This document shows positions 1-12,300 of a stretch of 64,000 bases of DNA, in pieces. The notes beneath the pieces are model-generated. The model ran no database searches. It saw only the letters and a program-made list of their open reading frames with translations, and was not told the origin of the DNA. The first letter of the stretch is position 1; each line of letters starts with the position of its first letter. Position numbers and translations under genes: made by a program. The DNA is from Mya arenaria (lineage: Eukaryota > Mollusca > Bivalvia > Myida > Myidae), in NCBI RefSeq assembly GCF_026914265.1, contig NC_069133.1, positions 12,531,937 to 12,595,936 on the forward strand, given 5' to 3'.

Positions 1-985
1 AATCATTAATTGATATGCATCGTTACGCATGGTCAAACTTTTATATTCTTAATTAATGGCAAGCACTATATATTGATCGTTCAATGTTCTGATGCCTTTC
101 TTTTTAGAAAAATAGCGTTTGAAGCATGCAATCCGAATAATACAACTTAACTCAAAACTCGTTTTATTTACTAATCCAGGTTACAATGTATGCAACAACA
201 TGAATAGGATATATATAAAACGCATGTTAAAATATTGGTTATCGGGTACAGGAATTCGAAATAACTGATTAATAGTACGAAATACAATAATTATCTATAC
301 ATGTACGTGTTTAAAAGCTTAGCAGGGCCACTGTTGTTTTATCCTGTCTACAAAATGGGGCATTATCACACCGTGTCAACTACGTTATTTAGACCGCGGT
401 ATAAAACACCAGGGGCTCTGTCTGGCTATATATTTTTTCGTGAAAACATACGAGTACAATGTTATACAGAGTGATAGTAGTATCAGATTTGCATGTCACA
501 CAAGTAAAGGTAATCATATATTAGGTAATATCAATTATACTACAGAAATAGTCAATTTATACATATCATAACGACACTGAAATTCAATATGGAGACAAAT
601 ACGTTTCAAGGGTAAAGTATCAATTCATATTTAGTGTAATGGATATATACTTGTATTGGCAAGACATTACAACTTAACATGAGTGTTTTCGCATTAGCGC
701 TGACGTTCATGAAAGAAATAAAAACGTTATTTTGTGTTTTGAATGTTATGTTGTTTTAATTCAATCTGATGACATTTAAAACAAAATCCAAAACAAGCCA
801 CGAAGGTTGAGCTTTCACAAGATTTTCATTATTTTAATTTTATACTATTAATCTACACACAAAAAATATAAAGACTTTACACGTAGGAAATAAACAGGAT
901 TATACATTATTTGTTAAATAAATAAAAACCTCATTTCGAAAGAACAAGAGCAATTATATTTCAATAAGTTACTACTAAGGACAAA
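1..985. other. Gene-free AT-rich flank
   Basis: I see no convincing open frame, splice-supported exon or RNA gene here. The sequence is AT-rich with scattered short A and T runs. Confidence 0.5.
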
Positions 986-1130
986 GGGTGGTATTCAATA
1001 TCCAACTTAAGTTAATCCTTTGGTCATGCATCAATGGCTTCATTCACTCCATTGGTCAGCTATACATAACAAGTAATCCGATTAGCTGCAATTATTAGAC
1101 ACAATTAAGACTAATATTGAATACCAGCCC
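986..1130. mobile_element. Short MITE with GGGTGGTATTCAATAT ends
   Basis: The left end reads GGGTGGTATTCAATAT and the right end is nearly its reverse complement (ATATTGAATACCAGCCC), about 145 bp apart with no coding capacity. A related left part recurs at about 49080-49150 (TTTTCAATATGCAACTTAAG), so the sequence is dispersed. The superfamily is not known; a clear target-site duplication is not visible. Confidence 0.6.
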
Positions 1131-1504
1131 GTATGTCATGTAATAAGACAAATAGTCAAGATATTAACATTGTAACTTCATACGGCGTTTGTTAAAACTC
1201 GTAGTTATTGAATTACAGTGTATAAGCTATATATAAAGAACAATGGCAGAATATCACATTTAACACGGTTGTAAATTTTGAAAGAATAAAATGACCTTCT
1301 TTAAAAAGACACTTTATTTACATGAAATGAAATAAATAACTGCGACTTACTATACACGTGTAAATTTGTCTCTCGTTTGACGTACGGAATTTGATGTTTT
1401 CTGTGTCATTGAACGAAACTAAAAAAGTCTGTAAAAATACTACTTTTGACAAATTAATTCACAATTAGTTTAAATCTTTCAACTGGATATTAATTAATGT
1501 CAAA

Positions 1505-1939
1505 ATGTATTGCAACCCAGGTTTGTGTTCTGTTGTAGTACTTTTACTATTTGCAGGTAGGTAATGTGTATTTGTATTAGATTTGAACTGTATTTAAACG
1601 GTTTGGAACTATAAAGTTCAAACATTGGTTAATCTAAAATCACGTTCATGGCATAATTGTTTATCGAAGAACTCAATCATGTTTACTCTTTAAGCATTGT
1701 CAACAGGCATACAAGTCCAGTTGGTTTTAATTAATTTGTATGTCGCCGAAGCAGGAAATAACAATAATTCTTTTCCGAAATTGTGTTTATTTAACACTGA
1801 CGTATTTGGTGTAATTTCCGTATCCTAACAATAAATAAATTTCTGATTGACTAGGCATTAAAAACATAGAGAAATAGTTAAGTCAGTAGAATATCGATAA
1901 AAATTAAAAATAATAATAATAGTAGTAGTAATAATAATA

Positions 1940-2011
<72 letters not shown>

Positions 2012-3277
2012 GTAGCAGTAGTAGTAGTAATAATAATCATAATAATAAAAAATATATAATTATAATAATAATAATGATTAAAAATGAAAACAATATAAAT
2101 TAAAATAAAAACACAAACTTATTACACACGTTGCCCATTGATTTGTGAAATGCATGGAAATACAATTAGTAACATTGTTCTACAATATACTATTATAAAA
2201 ACACACTTTCTGTGCCATCTTAGCACCATGTTCCTATGCAGTAAAATGCTACTTATGTGATGGATGGGTGGTCAGCGCGTGTAACGATGGAGACGCACAG
2301 AATATGTCAGATGGTGCGGTCACCGTGCAATCTGGATGTGTAGGCTGCCTTAAAAACAAAACCGACAACTGTAAGTATTAGAAGATGTTGCCCTATTTGT
2401 AAACGCACAGTTTCTCAGAGCGTTAGCAGCGAGAAAATAAATATGACTTCCTTGGTTTTAATCAGGTGAAGCGGTAGATGTAGACAGTCGTCGGCCCAGT
2501 TGGTTGTTTACACAATATAATGTAGACGATTAAAACACTTGAAGAAGGTTATTATGAACTTACACAAACTAAATGGTTATGCGACGCAAAATATATATAT
2601 AAATATTTAAGGGTCGGTTGTTCAGAACTTTATAGAAAAGTAAAGACACTGTTATCAGTATCGTTGTTAACATATAAGGGTACAACTTTGAATGATGATA
2701 TAGAGCTATCACATTCCTTCATAATAAAGGTTTCAAATTTTACTGCAATGGCAATAACAACGTTGTTTATAAAAGTCATCGTAGAAACATAAGCAAAAAC
2801 CGGACCAATAACCAGTTAAATCAGAATAGAAAAGTAATGATCTCTTCTTATACAAGTACTAACCATACCTAATGCAGTGGGGTGGTGTCCGGCGTATTAT
2901 GGTTCATAAAAGGAATTAGTTAACAAATGTATTACTACAATACAGAAACATTATGACCACTACTGCTTAATGCCAGTTGATCAATGATGACTATTTCACG
3001 TTTAGATTTAATTAGAAATGGAACAAATAAACACAACATAACTACTTGGTTTATGCATAACTCCATGCATTTTTCTTTTTACATTCCAGATGTAATTCGG
3101 TCGTGTTCGTTACAAGTTGTAGCTGGTGAATGCACAGACCACGATGTTAGCAAGACAGATATTCTATGCTATTGCGAGGATCATCTCTGCAACAGAGCAA
3201 CCATGATTGTGAATTGTGTTACTCCCTTTTTTCTGTTTTTGTGGGTGTTGTGTGTAAAGCGGTTGTTTGTTGATTAA
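1505..3277 (+). CDS. Ly6/uPAR-like three-finger protein, probably GPI-anchored (3 exons)
   Basis: Exons 1505-1556, 2224-2370 and 3090-3277 join in frame through GT/AG sites (CAG|GTAGGT, CTTAG|CACC, ACT|GTAAGT, TCCAG|ATG) to give 128 residues. Residues 1-18 form a hydrophobic signal peptide. The mature part starts with the CYLC finger, carries a CVGC and an IRSC segment, and ends in CYCEDHLCN, the diagnostic C-terminal Ly6 signature. A hydrophobic tail (FFLFLWVLC) follows and suits a GPI-attachment signal. There are 11 cysteines after the signal peptide, one more than the usual ten of the fold, and a possible N-glycosylation site at NKT. Proteins of this invertebrate (quiver/sleepless-like) type sit on the outer membrane leaflet or are secreted and modulate channels or signalling; the specific partner is unknown. 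The ATG at 1498 is rejected because it stops after 13 codons. The gene stands alone with no obvious partner. Confidence 0.75.
1906..2090. repeat. (AAT)n/(AGT)n microsatellite in the Ly6 gene intron 1
   Basis: Almost uninterrupted AAT units with some AGT units, lying inside the first intron of the Ly6-like gene. The poly-isoleucine frame over it is an artefact. Confidence 0.9.
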
Positions 3278-3626
3278 ATCCACATCAGCACTTTCCACTC
3301 CTGCTCAGAACATGATTTTGTGACATAGTACCTAGAACAATGTTTGATTTACAAAATAAGATGATGTTTATTTAAAAGTAAGTGTGTGTAATATTTTGCG
3401 TATATTAACAGTTAACACACTTATCAAACACGGATATGAAAGGGAAAACTGCTATAAACTCGAAAACTCCTGGCAGTTCTGGGTTTGACCTAATAGGAAT
3501 AAGATTGTATAATAATTCTAAGAAATAAGTCACTACAGGGGACGGAACTTAGATATACAGTCCATGATTAATTCAATTTGATTTCTACCTTCTGTACTGC
3601 TGTAGCAGTAAAACTATTAATGATAA

Positions 3627-3812
3627 GTGAGTGAGTGAGTGAGTGAGTGAGTGAGTGAGTGAGTGAGTGAGTGAGTGAGTGAGTGAGTGAGTGAGTGAGT
3701 GTGAGTGAGTGAGTGAGTGAGTGTGTGTGTGAGTGAGTGAGTGAGTGTGTGTGTGAGTGAGTGAGTGAGTGAGTGTGAGTGAGTGAGTGAGTGAGTGAGT
3801 GAGTGAGTGAGT
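3627..3812. repeat. (GAGT)n microsatellite
   Basis: About 45 GAGT units with short GT expansions, roughly 350 bp downstream of the Ly6-like gene. Open frames across it on the minus strand are low-complexity artefacts. Confidence 0.9.
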
Positions 3813-4678
3813 TTAGCGGGCGAGCGAGTATCCAATAGAAGGAATCGTCGCTCAAACCGTTCAGCACTATCAATGCTTCTATACTATTAAGTGATCCCTG
3901 AATTAGAGACAATTGACACAGTTGACGAAAGTCTGCCAAAGGAAACTTCAGGCTGCATTTAATGAGCTTCTTTGTTTTAATGATTTTATTTAAGCAGCAT
4001 GTTGTTGTTATAACCATGTTTATGTGCATCATATACCGAAATGAATCTATCTTTCAATCTATCTATTACACAGTCATATATGGAAGAAGAAACTTAACTA
4101 TTTGGTGAATTTTCTGAAAACTTAGCGTTTGGGGGGAAAATAAGTTAGTTTATTCAAGTTGGGAAAAGTGCAGTCTCAGGAACGAATTAGACATGTTCTG
4201 TTTCTCGACCTTTTGAAATCTGTATTATAATAGACGTTCACAATGTTGTTACTTAAAACTTTTACAAAATCAAATGAAATTTACATAGAAAACGTGTTTT
4301 AGCGAGAACACGGTTGTTTTGGGACGCGCAAATTCAATGCTAATCAGATGATGATATTAAATATAATAGTTGCAACATAATATTTCACGTCTGGTGAAGC
4401 AAACAGAACTGCGTTACAATGTGCTATGGCTGAAGTTTCATTGAATCAGGCACCGATCTTATGTTTCAATGTAATAAATGATGTATTTGCTGAGATAATT
4501 ACTTAAAGGTGCCTCCATGCAAAACCTCAACCAAGGTTGCCGCCAAGAATGAAGCCGTCACTGACGCCGACGCTAAGGTTATTAATATTTTCTCACAATG
4601 TTCGTATATATAACGTCTGTCGCAAATGGGGGACCTTAGATGTCCGCATGATGTTAGCAATGTAACCGTTGTTCACTG

Positions 4679-4954
4679 TGAGGTTCAACGGCTAAAGGCG
4701 GTCCGTATACGCAGCTAGAAGTAAAGACGTTTGCCTTATGGAAAACAGGGTTTTCATGTACACTTGAATCTCAAAAATCCCAAGGCTTGCTGTTCACACC
4801 CCGTGAGTTGCAGGGACTCGCGAACACCTTTCACGTATTATCAACTATCTTCTTTGCCTACCGCAACATAGACGTTCAGCATGTCTCTGTGAACGAAGGG
4901 TTCTCCGAGGCGAAGATGAGACACATGGACAGGCAGTCAAACGCATTAATCTAA
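4679..4954 (+). other. Orphan coding-like segment, possibly a terminal exon
   Basis: This frame stays open for about 91 codons to a TAA at 4952-4954 and has a balanced, non-repetitive composition. Recognisable stretches are LEVKTFALWKTGF, LLFTPRELQGLANTFHVL and FFAYRNIDVQHVSV. A plausible acceptor (ATACGCAG) precedes CTAGAAGTAAAG at 4715. A second possible exon lies at about 4508-4577 (frame with CKTSTKVAAKNEAVTDADAK). I do not recognise the family and could not build a complete gene. It could be the last exon of an unseen gene or a decayed copy. Confidence 0.35.
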
Positions 4955-5309
4955 AGTAACAATTTAAAATAAAATATATGCTATTTAATCATCATGTCAA
5001 AACGTATTTGTCTGAAATATTAACTATGACAGAGGATAATTTTTATATATCAGTTGCAATTATTGTGACAAATAACATCGTCGCAGCCATCTTCCAGCAT
5101 TGGTTGCACTTAGTCGTGTCAGGTTACCGATATGGATTTATGGACTTTGTTGTGGCGGTTTCGTGTCGATTGCTGCATTTAGTTTCGAATAGGCGTCACG
5201 TTACTTGGAAGGTGGCGCTGTGTCCGATGAGGATATAAACAGGAGTAAACAAAGTTATTCGTCACTTTCGTGATTATCTTGCTATGTGCAGCCTCGTATG
5301 GATATTAAT

Positions 5310-6010
5310 CTTGCGGACACTAGTTTAAACCCCTAGTAAAATAACTTGTAGCGGACCGTTTCAATGTGGTAACCCATCAATCCTTGGTAAACACACCTTG
5401 TTTAAATTTATACATTATATTTGTGTTGTGCTGTTTGTGGATGTGCGTTGTGTTGTTCTGTGATTCTGGCTTTGGCCTGTACCATTGTGTTGTTAGCCGT
5501 TTGTATTAAGGACGTTTTGTCTTAAGTATTCCTCCTTTTGTTTTATTGTTGAAGAGTATTCATGGTGTTCCACCATTTTCGAAGTCCCTTCGAAGACTTT
5601 TCAAAGATTCTAAAGGCACACGTATGTTTTATGCAAATATTGATGTATTTTGATTTCTTTAACTAATTAGTGAATTGCTAATTGTTATTCTTTACAATAT
5701 TGTTAATCAACATAAATTTTGGTTTTAAAGATTGTTTCCTTTGTTCTTAATGTTACGTAATTTCTCCCACGTGTTTACATCTGATAGAAAACTTCATTTT
5801 ACATGCTATATTTTATATTTTAGTCTTTCTGTTTTTAACAATAAGTTTTATTGTTAATTTCAGCTTGATACAAAGAAATAAAAGTGTTCACGGTTATACG
5901 GCTGTCTGTTCATTTATTGAAAGAAGACATAACAGCCATTGAATTGGTTTTATGTTTAAGCTGTTGACTACTGGAATTATTTTTGTTGTTTTTCACATAA
6001 ATATTGCAAT
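5310..6010 (+). repeat. Diverged dispersed repeat, copy 1
   Basis: Several blocks match 7555-7805 in the same order: ACACTAGTTTAAACCCC near 5320, a GGTAACCC...CCTTGGTAAACACACC block near 5370, and a GACTACTGGA-type block near 5965. The two copies are direct repeats separated by about 2.2 kb. Class undetermined. Confidence 0.45.
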
Positions 6011-6589
6011 GGAAGTGTTAAAGACTGAAAATACACTTACTTTGAATCGTTCGGTATTAAGTAGACAGCATTTGTATAAGAGACCGTGTATTTATAAGTC
6101 TAACAGTGCTGTCCGTGGATATCTGAACTCTCAGGCCTTGTAAGTGTGGTTTGAAGCCTAGAGGTGGAAGCGGTTTAAGTTGCTTCGCAGAGGCTCGATT
6201 GAAATCGGTTAACAGTGGAGACACGGTCATTTATGTCTCGTTCGAGTAAGTGCCGCACTTAAGAATATTAAAGCGACTTTAAAGGTTTTGGTTACTAATC
6301 AGAGAAAAGGTAGTACAAATTGCTTTACCTACAGTCACATACCACTAAAGGCCGCCCGGCACATGCTACACGAGGAAGTACAGGGTTTCTACCATAAACT
6401 AAGAAAACGTTTTTCAAAATGTGTTAATGGTCATTATAAAATTATACCAAATTAGCAAGGTACATTTATTTAGTAGTCTTGAATAGCTGGTTGCTAACAG
6501 TATTTCTCATCCCGATTTTAATGGTGTTTTTCCGTTATATTAAAATGATTCAAGTAGTTGGTTTTGCAGATAGATTCAAAGAATTGCTG

Positions 6590-6921
6590 GGATCTGCACT
6601 CGCACAGGTTATCACTTTTACTTGTTTTATTATGTGTCTTGGATAGGGCATTTTTTTGCGTAGATATCTATAAACCAATGATCGTGGATTTTCATATTTC
6701 CGTTCGAAAATAATGTTTTATGGCTTAAGCCGTTACTAACGGTCTTAGACAAATGCATAACACATCAATTTTTGAACTTAAATATAAAAATCTGGGATCT
6801 ATTTTTTTTGTCAGCAGTCTTATATAAATGGTTTCCATGCATTTTCGCAAAAATTGGCTCGTTCCAAGACAAACAATAAAAATGTTGTCAAAACGTTCAA
6901 TCTGTGAGAGTGCGGATTTAA
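6590..6921 (-). mobile_element. MITE of the AAAGCTGCACTCTCACAG family, diverged copy
   Basis: The internal sequence matches the copy at 48241-48602 over most of its length: shared blocks TTTTCATATTTCCGTTCGAA, TTGGCTCGTTCCAAGACAAA and GTTGTCAAAACGTTCAATC. The ends are weakened inverted repeats (CTGCACTCGCACAG left, GAGAGTGCGGATTTA right). Non-coding and non-autonomous. Strand is arbitrary. Confidence 0.8.
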
Positions 6922-7554
6922 GTCTATGTTATAATTGCAATAACATGAAGAGTACTTGCCTTCTTGTTTTCGAGGATGAAATCCTTGTAAAAATATAACG
7001 TTTAATGTGGTATCCTTACATAAATAAGCTTTCAGTACTTTGATTTAATTTGAACAAAACTCAGAATCGTGTTATCTTTAAAACCGTTTTTATATCATTC
7101 GATCGGTCCATTCGAAATGTTTCGGCGTATGACGTTACTTGTTTCAATATTTAACTCAGGGTGTATTATTTGGAAGAGGATTTAAGTAAACATATATTGT
7201 ACTTTCTATTTTTAATAACGTTTTATTTGTTTATTCCCACAGTAAATGCAATGATGCTTTTCATTATAAAACTCGATACACTGTTTTGACCTAAGACAGA
7301 GGAATTATATAGTTTCAAACAATAACTGAATCATATCTTTGAAAATATTTTACATAAGGAACTCTGAATTCTATTCCTTCGTGTGCAGATAGAGTTGGGA
7401 TCCCTTATCATAGAAGTTCTTGTGGTTTATTTATCATTTTTATTAGTATTTGTTTTATTTTTTATTTCCCTCAAGTAAATGCACAATTTGATAATATTAT
7501 TCATTTTTCCTTCATTCGGGATTGTTTGGATAATAGTGAGGTTGTGCATACAAC

Positions 7555-7805
7555 ACACACTAGTTTTACCCCTGAGTAAATTTGCATCTTACTGATTATA
7601 CCAAAGGCGGTACCTAACACTCCTTGATAGACACCCCTAGTTTTGTATATGATATATGTAGTACGATTTGCGTGGACTTTTGTGTCCCATGAGATTGTTT
7701 GTTTGTGTCATTGACGATGGCCCTGTGTTATTGAACGGAAGTAATGGGGGGTTTTAAACTTTCGACTACTGGACTTGTTTCTGTAGTTTATTTATATCAA
7801 TTCTG
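7555..7805 (+). repeat. Diverged dispersed repeat, copy 2
   Basis: Shorter, diverged direct copy of 5310-6010, sharing the ACACTAGTTTTACCCC, GGTACC...CTCCTTGATAGACACC and CGACTACTGGA blocks. No coding capacity seen. Confidence 0.45.
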
Positions 7806-8094
7806 AAGAAACCAATTTTAAATATAATTGATATAAAACCTCAATACCAATTCAATTATTGTGTGAATTCTCATTTTATTACTCTACCGTTAAATATTGA
7901 AATTTTATGAATGATACATTTAGCTGCTCAGAGACATCCACCAATGAACATGATCTTTTATTGGCATTCACCTTGCCTCATTTATCTGGTTACAAACCGG
8001 GCTTTTACGATTTTGTATTTAAACCAACTTTAAATAATACGTTCAACCACTTCTTTTCAATCAATTCATTTCTTAGCACGTTATTGTCGTATCT

Positions 8095-8910
8095 CTATTC
8101 TATGTGGAACACTTTAATTACTTTGCTGGCTCGCATCCCAACATACAAATTGCTTGTTTTATCAAAGACCGCCACAGCCAGTGGCCACCTCACATCATCC
8201 TCTTCCCCAAGCAATCTTGTAATTGGGCCGGTCTCAGAGGATACCAAACACACAGTGTGTGAATCCTCACCACACACGTACACTCGCCCTGTAGAGTCTA
8301 CCGTTATATCACGAAGGCAACGTAGATTTCCTTCATCCTTCCCATCACCTAAAACACGACCATCCTAACTCAGGGCAGTTACAGTGTTCTTGCCCCAGTC
8401 ACTGACGTATATTGTGTTATTGTCAGAACTCATTGCAAGACCCCAAGGATTCATGAACAAATTTTCACCGGCATCATTTTTCTGGAACACTTTTGAGATG
8501 TTACCTTCCATATCCAGAATGTGAACATTACTTCCTGGATCAATGTATGACACAACAAGTTGGTCGTTGCTGTACACTATTCCTTTACATCCTGCACCAC
8601 CTTTAATTTTCTTTTCAAACTTCAATTGTCCTGACGGCGAAACTTTGATCAAAAATGAATATCATCGTTCTGTGTAACTGCCACGCGACTGTCAGGTAAT
8701 GTCGTTATACTACATGGATTTACTTCCATCGTATACCGGTGTATTTGTTTACCGATGTCTATGTCGAAACATCGCAAACACTTTTTCTTCCAGTCAGTAG
8801 CCACCAGGAATCTGTCCTCAACGACGGTCATCCCGGTTATGTTACTTTCCTCCTCGTCCTTCTCTTCTTGCAACAGCCTAAGGTCCGTCACAAATGTCAA
8901 TGTGACGGGT
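8095..8910 (-). pseudogene. NHL/TRIM2-3-type beta-propeller, C-terminal part, with lesions
   Basis: Read on the minus strand this encodes about 270 residues of an NHL-type propeller. Strands of the form VTDLRLLQ, ITGMTVVEDRFLVATDWKKK, FMNPWGLAMSSDNNTIYVSD and ITVDSTGRVYVCGEDSHTV are typical of the molluscan TRIM/NHL family, where the propeller binds protein or RNA. It ends at a TAG at 8095-8097. Two lesions are visible: a one-base frame change near 8649-8652 and an in-frame TAG at 8365-8367. The right boundary has a good acceptor (AATATTAG|ACCCG at 8910). A possible small exon, 9187-9239, lies between this block and the NTPase exon at 9399, so the propeller may be the C-terminus of the HEPN gene upstream. 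Phases between these blocks do not match cleanly, so the link is inferred. No RING, B-box or coiled coil is present here. Confidence 0.7.
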
Positions 8911-9398
8911 CTAATATTAAAAGGTTTTTTTTATTAAAAAAGCATATCTTATTATTTTTATTAAGAAGTAGTAGTAGTTGTTGTTATTGTAGTAGCTTGC
9001 AATGATACTTATACCCATAATACTAATCATGATATTAATAATAATGTTATGAATGATATTATTAATCATTTAAATACACATAGAGCAATATGAATAATGA
9101 AACCTACTTAGTTTAATAGGAAAGTTTAAAAATATTTAAAGAGTAGGACTTATTGTACAGTTGTTTGAATAATGAATTGTTTTTACTTCACTTCTTGTTG
9201 CAGCATTGCACGACAATATCGAATACTCAATGGTGTTTGCTGAGCTGAAACAAATGTGAATAGCATTGAATATAATAATTGGACATTAATACAAAACCGT
9301 AGTTACATGTTAAACAGGATATTACGATGCTTTGAAAGAGTAATACATTTTTATTTATGCACACAGATGACTTTGAAATAACGTTCGAGATCATTTAC

Positions 9399-12300
9399 CT
9401 GGTAGATCGTCTTTGATGTATCGTATCGCCGCAGGATTTACTTCTACTAGGTATGAGAACACCTCGTGTTCTTTCTTGAAGTCCAAAATGCATCTTGTTA
9501 ATTTTTCACTCTCTAAAGTTAGTACAATTTTGAGTTGTTTTTTCACTACAACAGAAAGCAGCATTTCGAGAATCTCAAGCCAACTTGACACTCTTTGCTT
9601 TTCGTAATCATATTTACCCGCCAGGTTTTCTATCATTAGTAATGATATGTTTTTTATTGGTACGTTAACAAGTTCTTCACTTTTTCGCACAATGAGAAAT
9701 TGGCTAAGTCCGTAATTGTAGGATGTTGCAAGGGAGAGTCCAACCTGTGTTAAATCATGCTGATTTTTGCCTGTCAGCAGTACCACTTTCGAAGATTTCA
9801 TTTGTTTCTTAGCTTCAATAACAGCCGGGGACATATGGTCTATACGCATTAACCTCGTTTTATATGCATCTGTCAGTTCTGAAAGGGAAACCATTCTCTT
9901 TGTTTAAGGCACAGCATACATAGCATGTAACAAGTTTATTTATCTAGGCTTCAAAGCAAATACAGACAGCATGTTGGTTATTACCACAGGACACTACTAA
10001 TATCAAGAAATGTAGAATCAAGCGACACTTTTACCAAAGTCCATCAATATTATTGTAGAAAATACGTAACGAGAAAGCGATTTAATGGTTCATTATCTAC
10101 TACAAGATCATTTAAATTGCGATACATATACGGGATAGTAGACAGTCATTTCATTTATGTAAAACACAGGACACTACTAATATCAAGAAATGTAGAATCA
10201 AGCGATACTTTTACCAAAGTCCATCAATATAATTGTAGGAGATACGTATCGAGAAAGGGATTTAATGGTTCATTATCTACTACAAGATCATTTAAATTGC
10301 GATACATATACGGGATAGTAGACAGTCATTTCATTTATGTAAAGTCTCTACGTGGTATTTCCCTTTAATGCATACAAAATAGTAAGCATTTAATAATCAA
10401 ATACTGTTATGAATATATAAAAAGTCTGTATGTACTTTAACATACGTTAGTCAGACATATAATACATGTATATACATACCCAGCAAATTTGAAATGTTGT
10501 TTGGTCCTTTAGCAGTAACACTGGATCGAATACCTGCAATTTATGTTATTATAATATGTCATAACATATTATCAGAAATAAAAACGGATAATGATATCGA
10601 ATTGCCTGAACATATTTTACAGCTCGTATATATGAAACAGTCATAATGTATATGATATCTAAGTAGAAAAGAAACATATTCCATTTTCAATATCGATGTG
10701 TTTTAATATATTATTTTCCATTTCGATAAATTTACCTTGACCAATGATATCTGGGTCAAGCTTTGTGTTCTCTTTGTGACAAGTAACTGGATCTTCAAGT
10801 AGGTCATGGCTTTTTCCAATAATTTCTATAGCTGCACGCATGACCTCAGTCTGTGATAACACAACCACAAACATATTGCATTTGTCATCCAGAAGCGTTT
10901 GTTTTATGCTATCCATGACATCAAACATCACTCTAGCTTTTTCTTCGTTAGGCTCAGAGTCTCCGAATGGGCATTTGAACAAGACAAGCTGCAGTTCCAT
11001 CGGGTTAATATGCTTCCAGTCACTAGGATCTGTTATCAAAGTGCATAGTTCTTCTTTGAGATTCAGTTCTCGAATTGCATGCGCCGTTGTGTGTATATAA
11101 TGACTCCCTCCATAACCGGTGATTACTGCAATCCTACGGGTGCTAATTCTATTTTTGATTTCCGTGCAATCCACATGAGGTTGAATATTTGGTGTCATTT
11201 CTGTAGTCATAAATTTCCGAAATTCATCTGAAATAATATTTAAGAAGAAAACTGAATTTAAAAACCGGGTATTATTATAAAGATAATATTTTGATGCATC
11301 ACATGATTCGTGTTTCCAAAAAAATTTGTGAAGATATTTTCAAAAGGTTTTAATGTTATGTATATATACATATACGTACCAAATGGTCTTTCCGATATAG
11401 GCGTTGTCGCCTTAATGCGTTTAAATGGTTTCCCTACAACAAAGAATATTTATAATACACATATATGAATGCATTTGACAAGTTGAACAAAAACCTACGA
11501 AGATAAGTCCAGATTTGCGAAGATGAGACCAACAAGGAAGTCGGAAAGTAAATAGAACTTATTTTACATTATCATATAACTATTCCAATATAATAAATAT
11601 GTGAAGATATAAAAGCTTTAATTACTTAACAGTTTTCTTTGTTCGAATGTTTGTTTAATATTAATAAGATAATAATTTGATATTGCATATTTCCTTATTT
11701 TTTATGGTTTTATCTTTCCTACAACATAATAGTATTTTAACCGAACATAAACAAAAAAAACACAGTATCAACGAATTGCAATCGTTCAAAAGAATATTAC
11801 CGTGTGCAGTCGCTGATGGGCGTTTGGTAATTACTGCATTCAAAGTTGCGGATGCCTTTGATGTATCTTTTCGAAGTTCTCTAATTTCCTCTGAAAGCTC
11901 GTCAATACGCTTGTAAAGACTCTCAGCAAATTCCCGTGTGTACCATTGGCGAAGGGAGTCACCAAGATTTGGCATACTATTAGTCAAACTGGCTTCAATT
12001 TCTTTTTCAATTTCTTCTTCGTATACCCTGCCTTTGGTAAAAAGAGCGATTCTGAGACACGCTGATCGCAATGCTTTCCAGTTTTTATCGAAATCCGAAT
12101 AACTAATATGTGCAGTATTTGCAATGTGCTGCATGTTATTTCGAACGTCTCGTATGGCTAGAACGTCAGTAATGACAGTAGATTGTACAGTTGGGTACAG
12201 GTTCTTAATCAGAACAGAGAGCAACGAAATATCCCAGTTGTTTTCATCCACCGGAACAGCAGATGGAAAGAGTAATTCATATTGCTTTTTTGAGATTATC

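Noticed and set aside
5117-5935. Possible solo long terminal repeat
   Set aside because: TATAAA and AATAAA motifs are suggestive, but no end repeats, target duplication or internal element could be shown.
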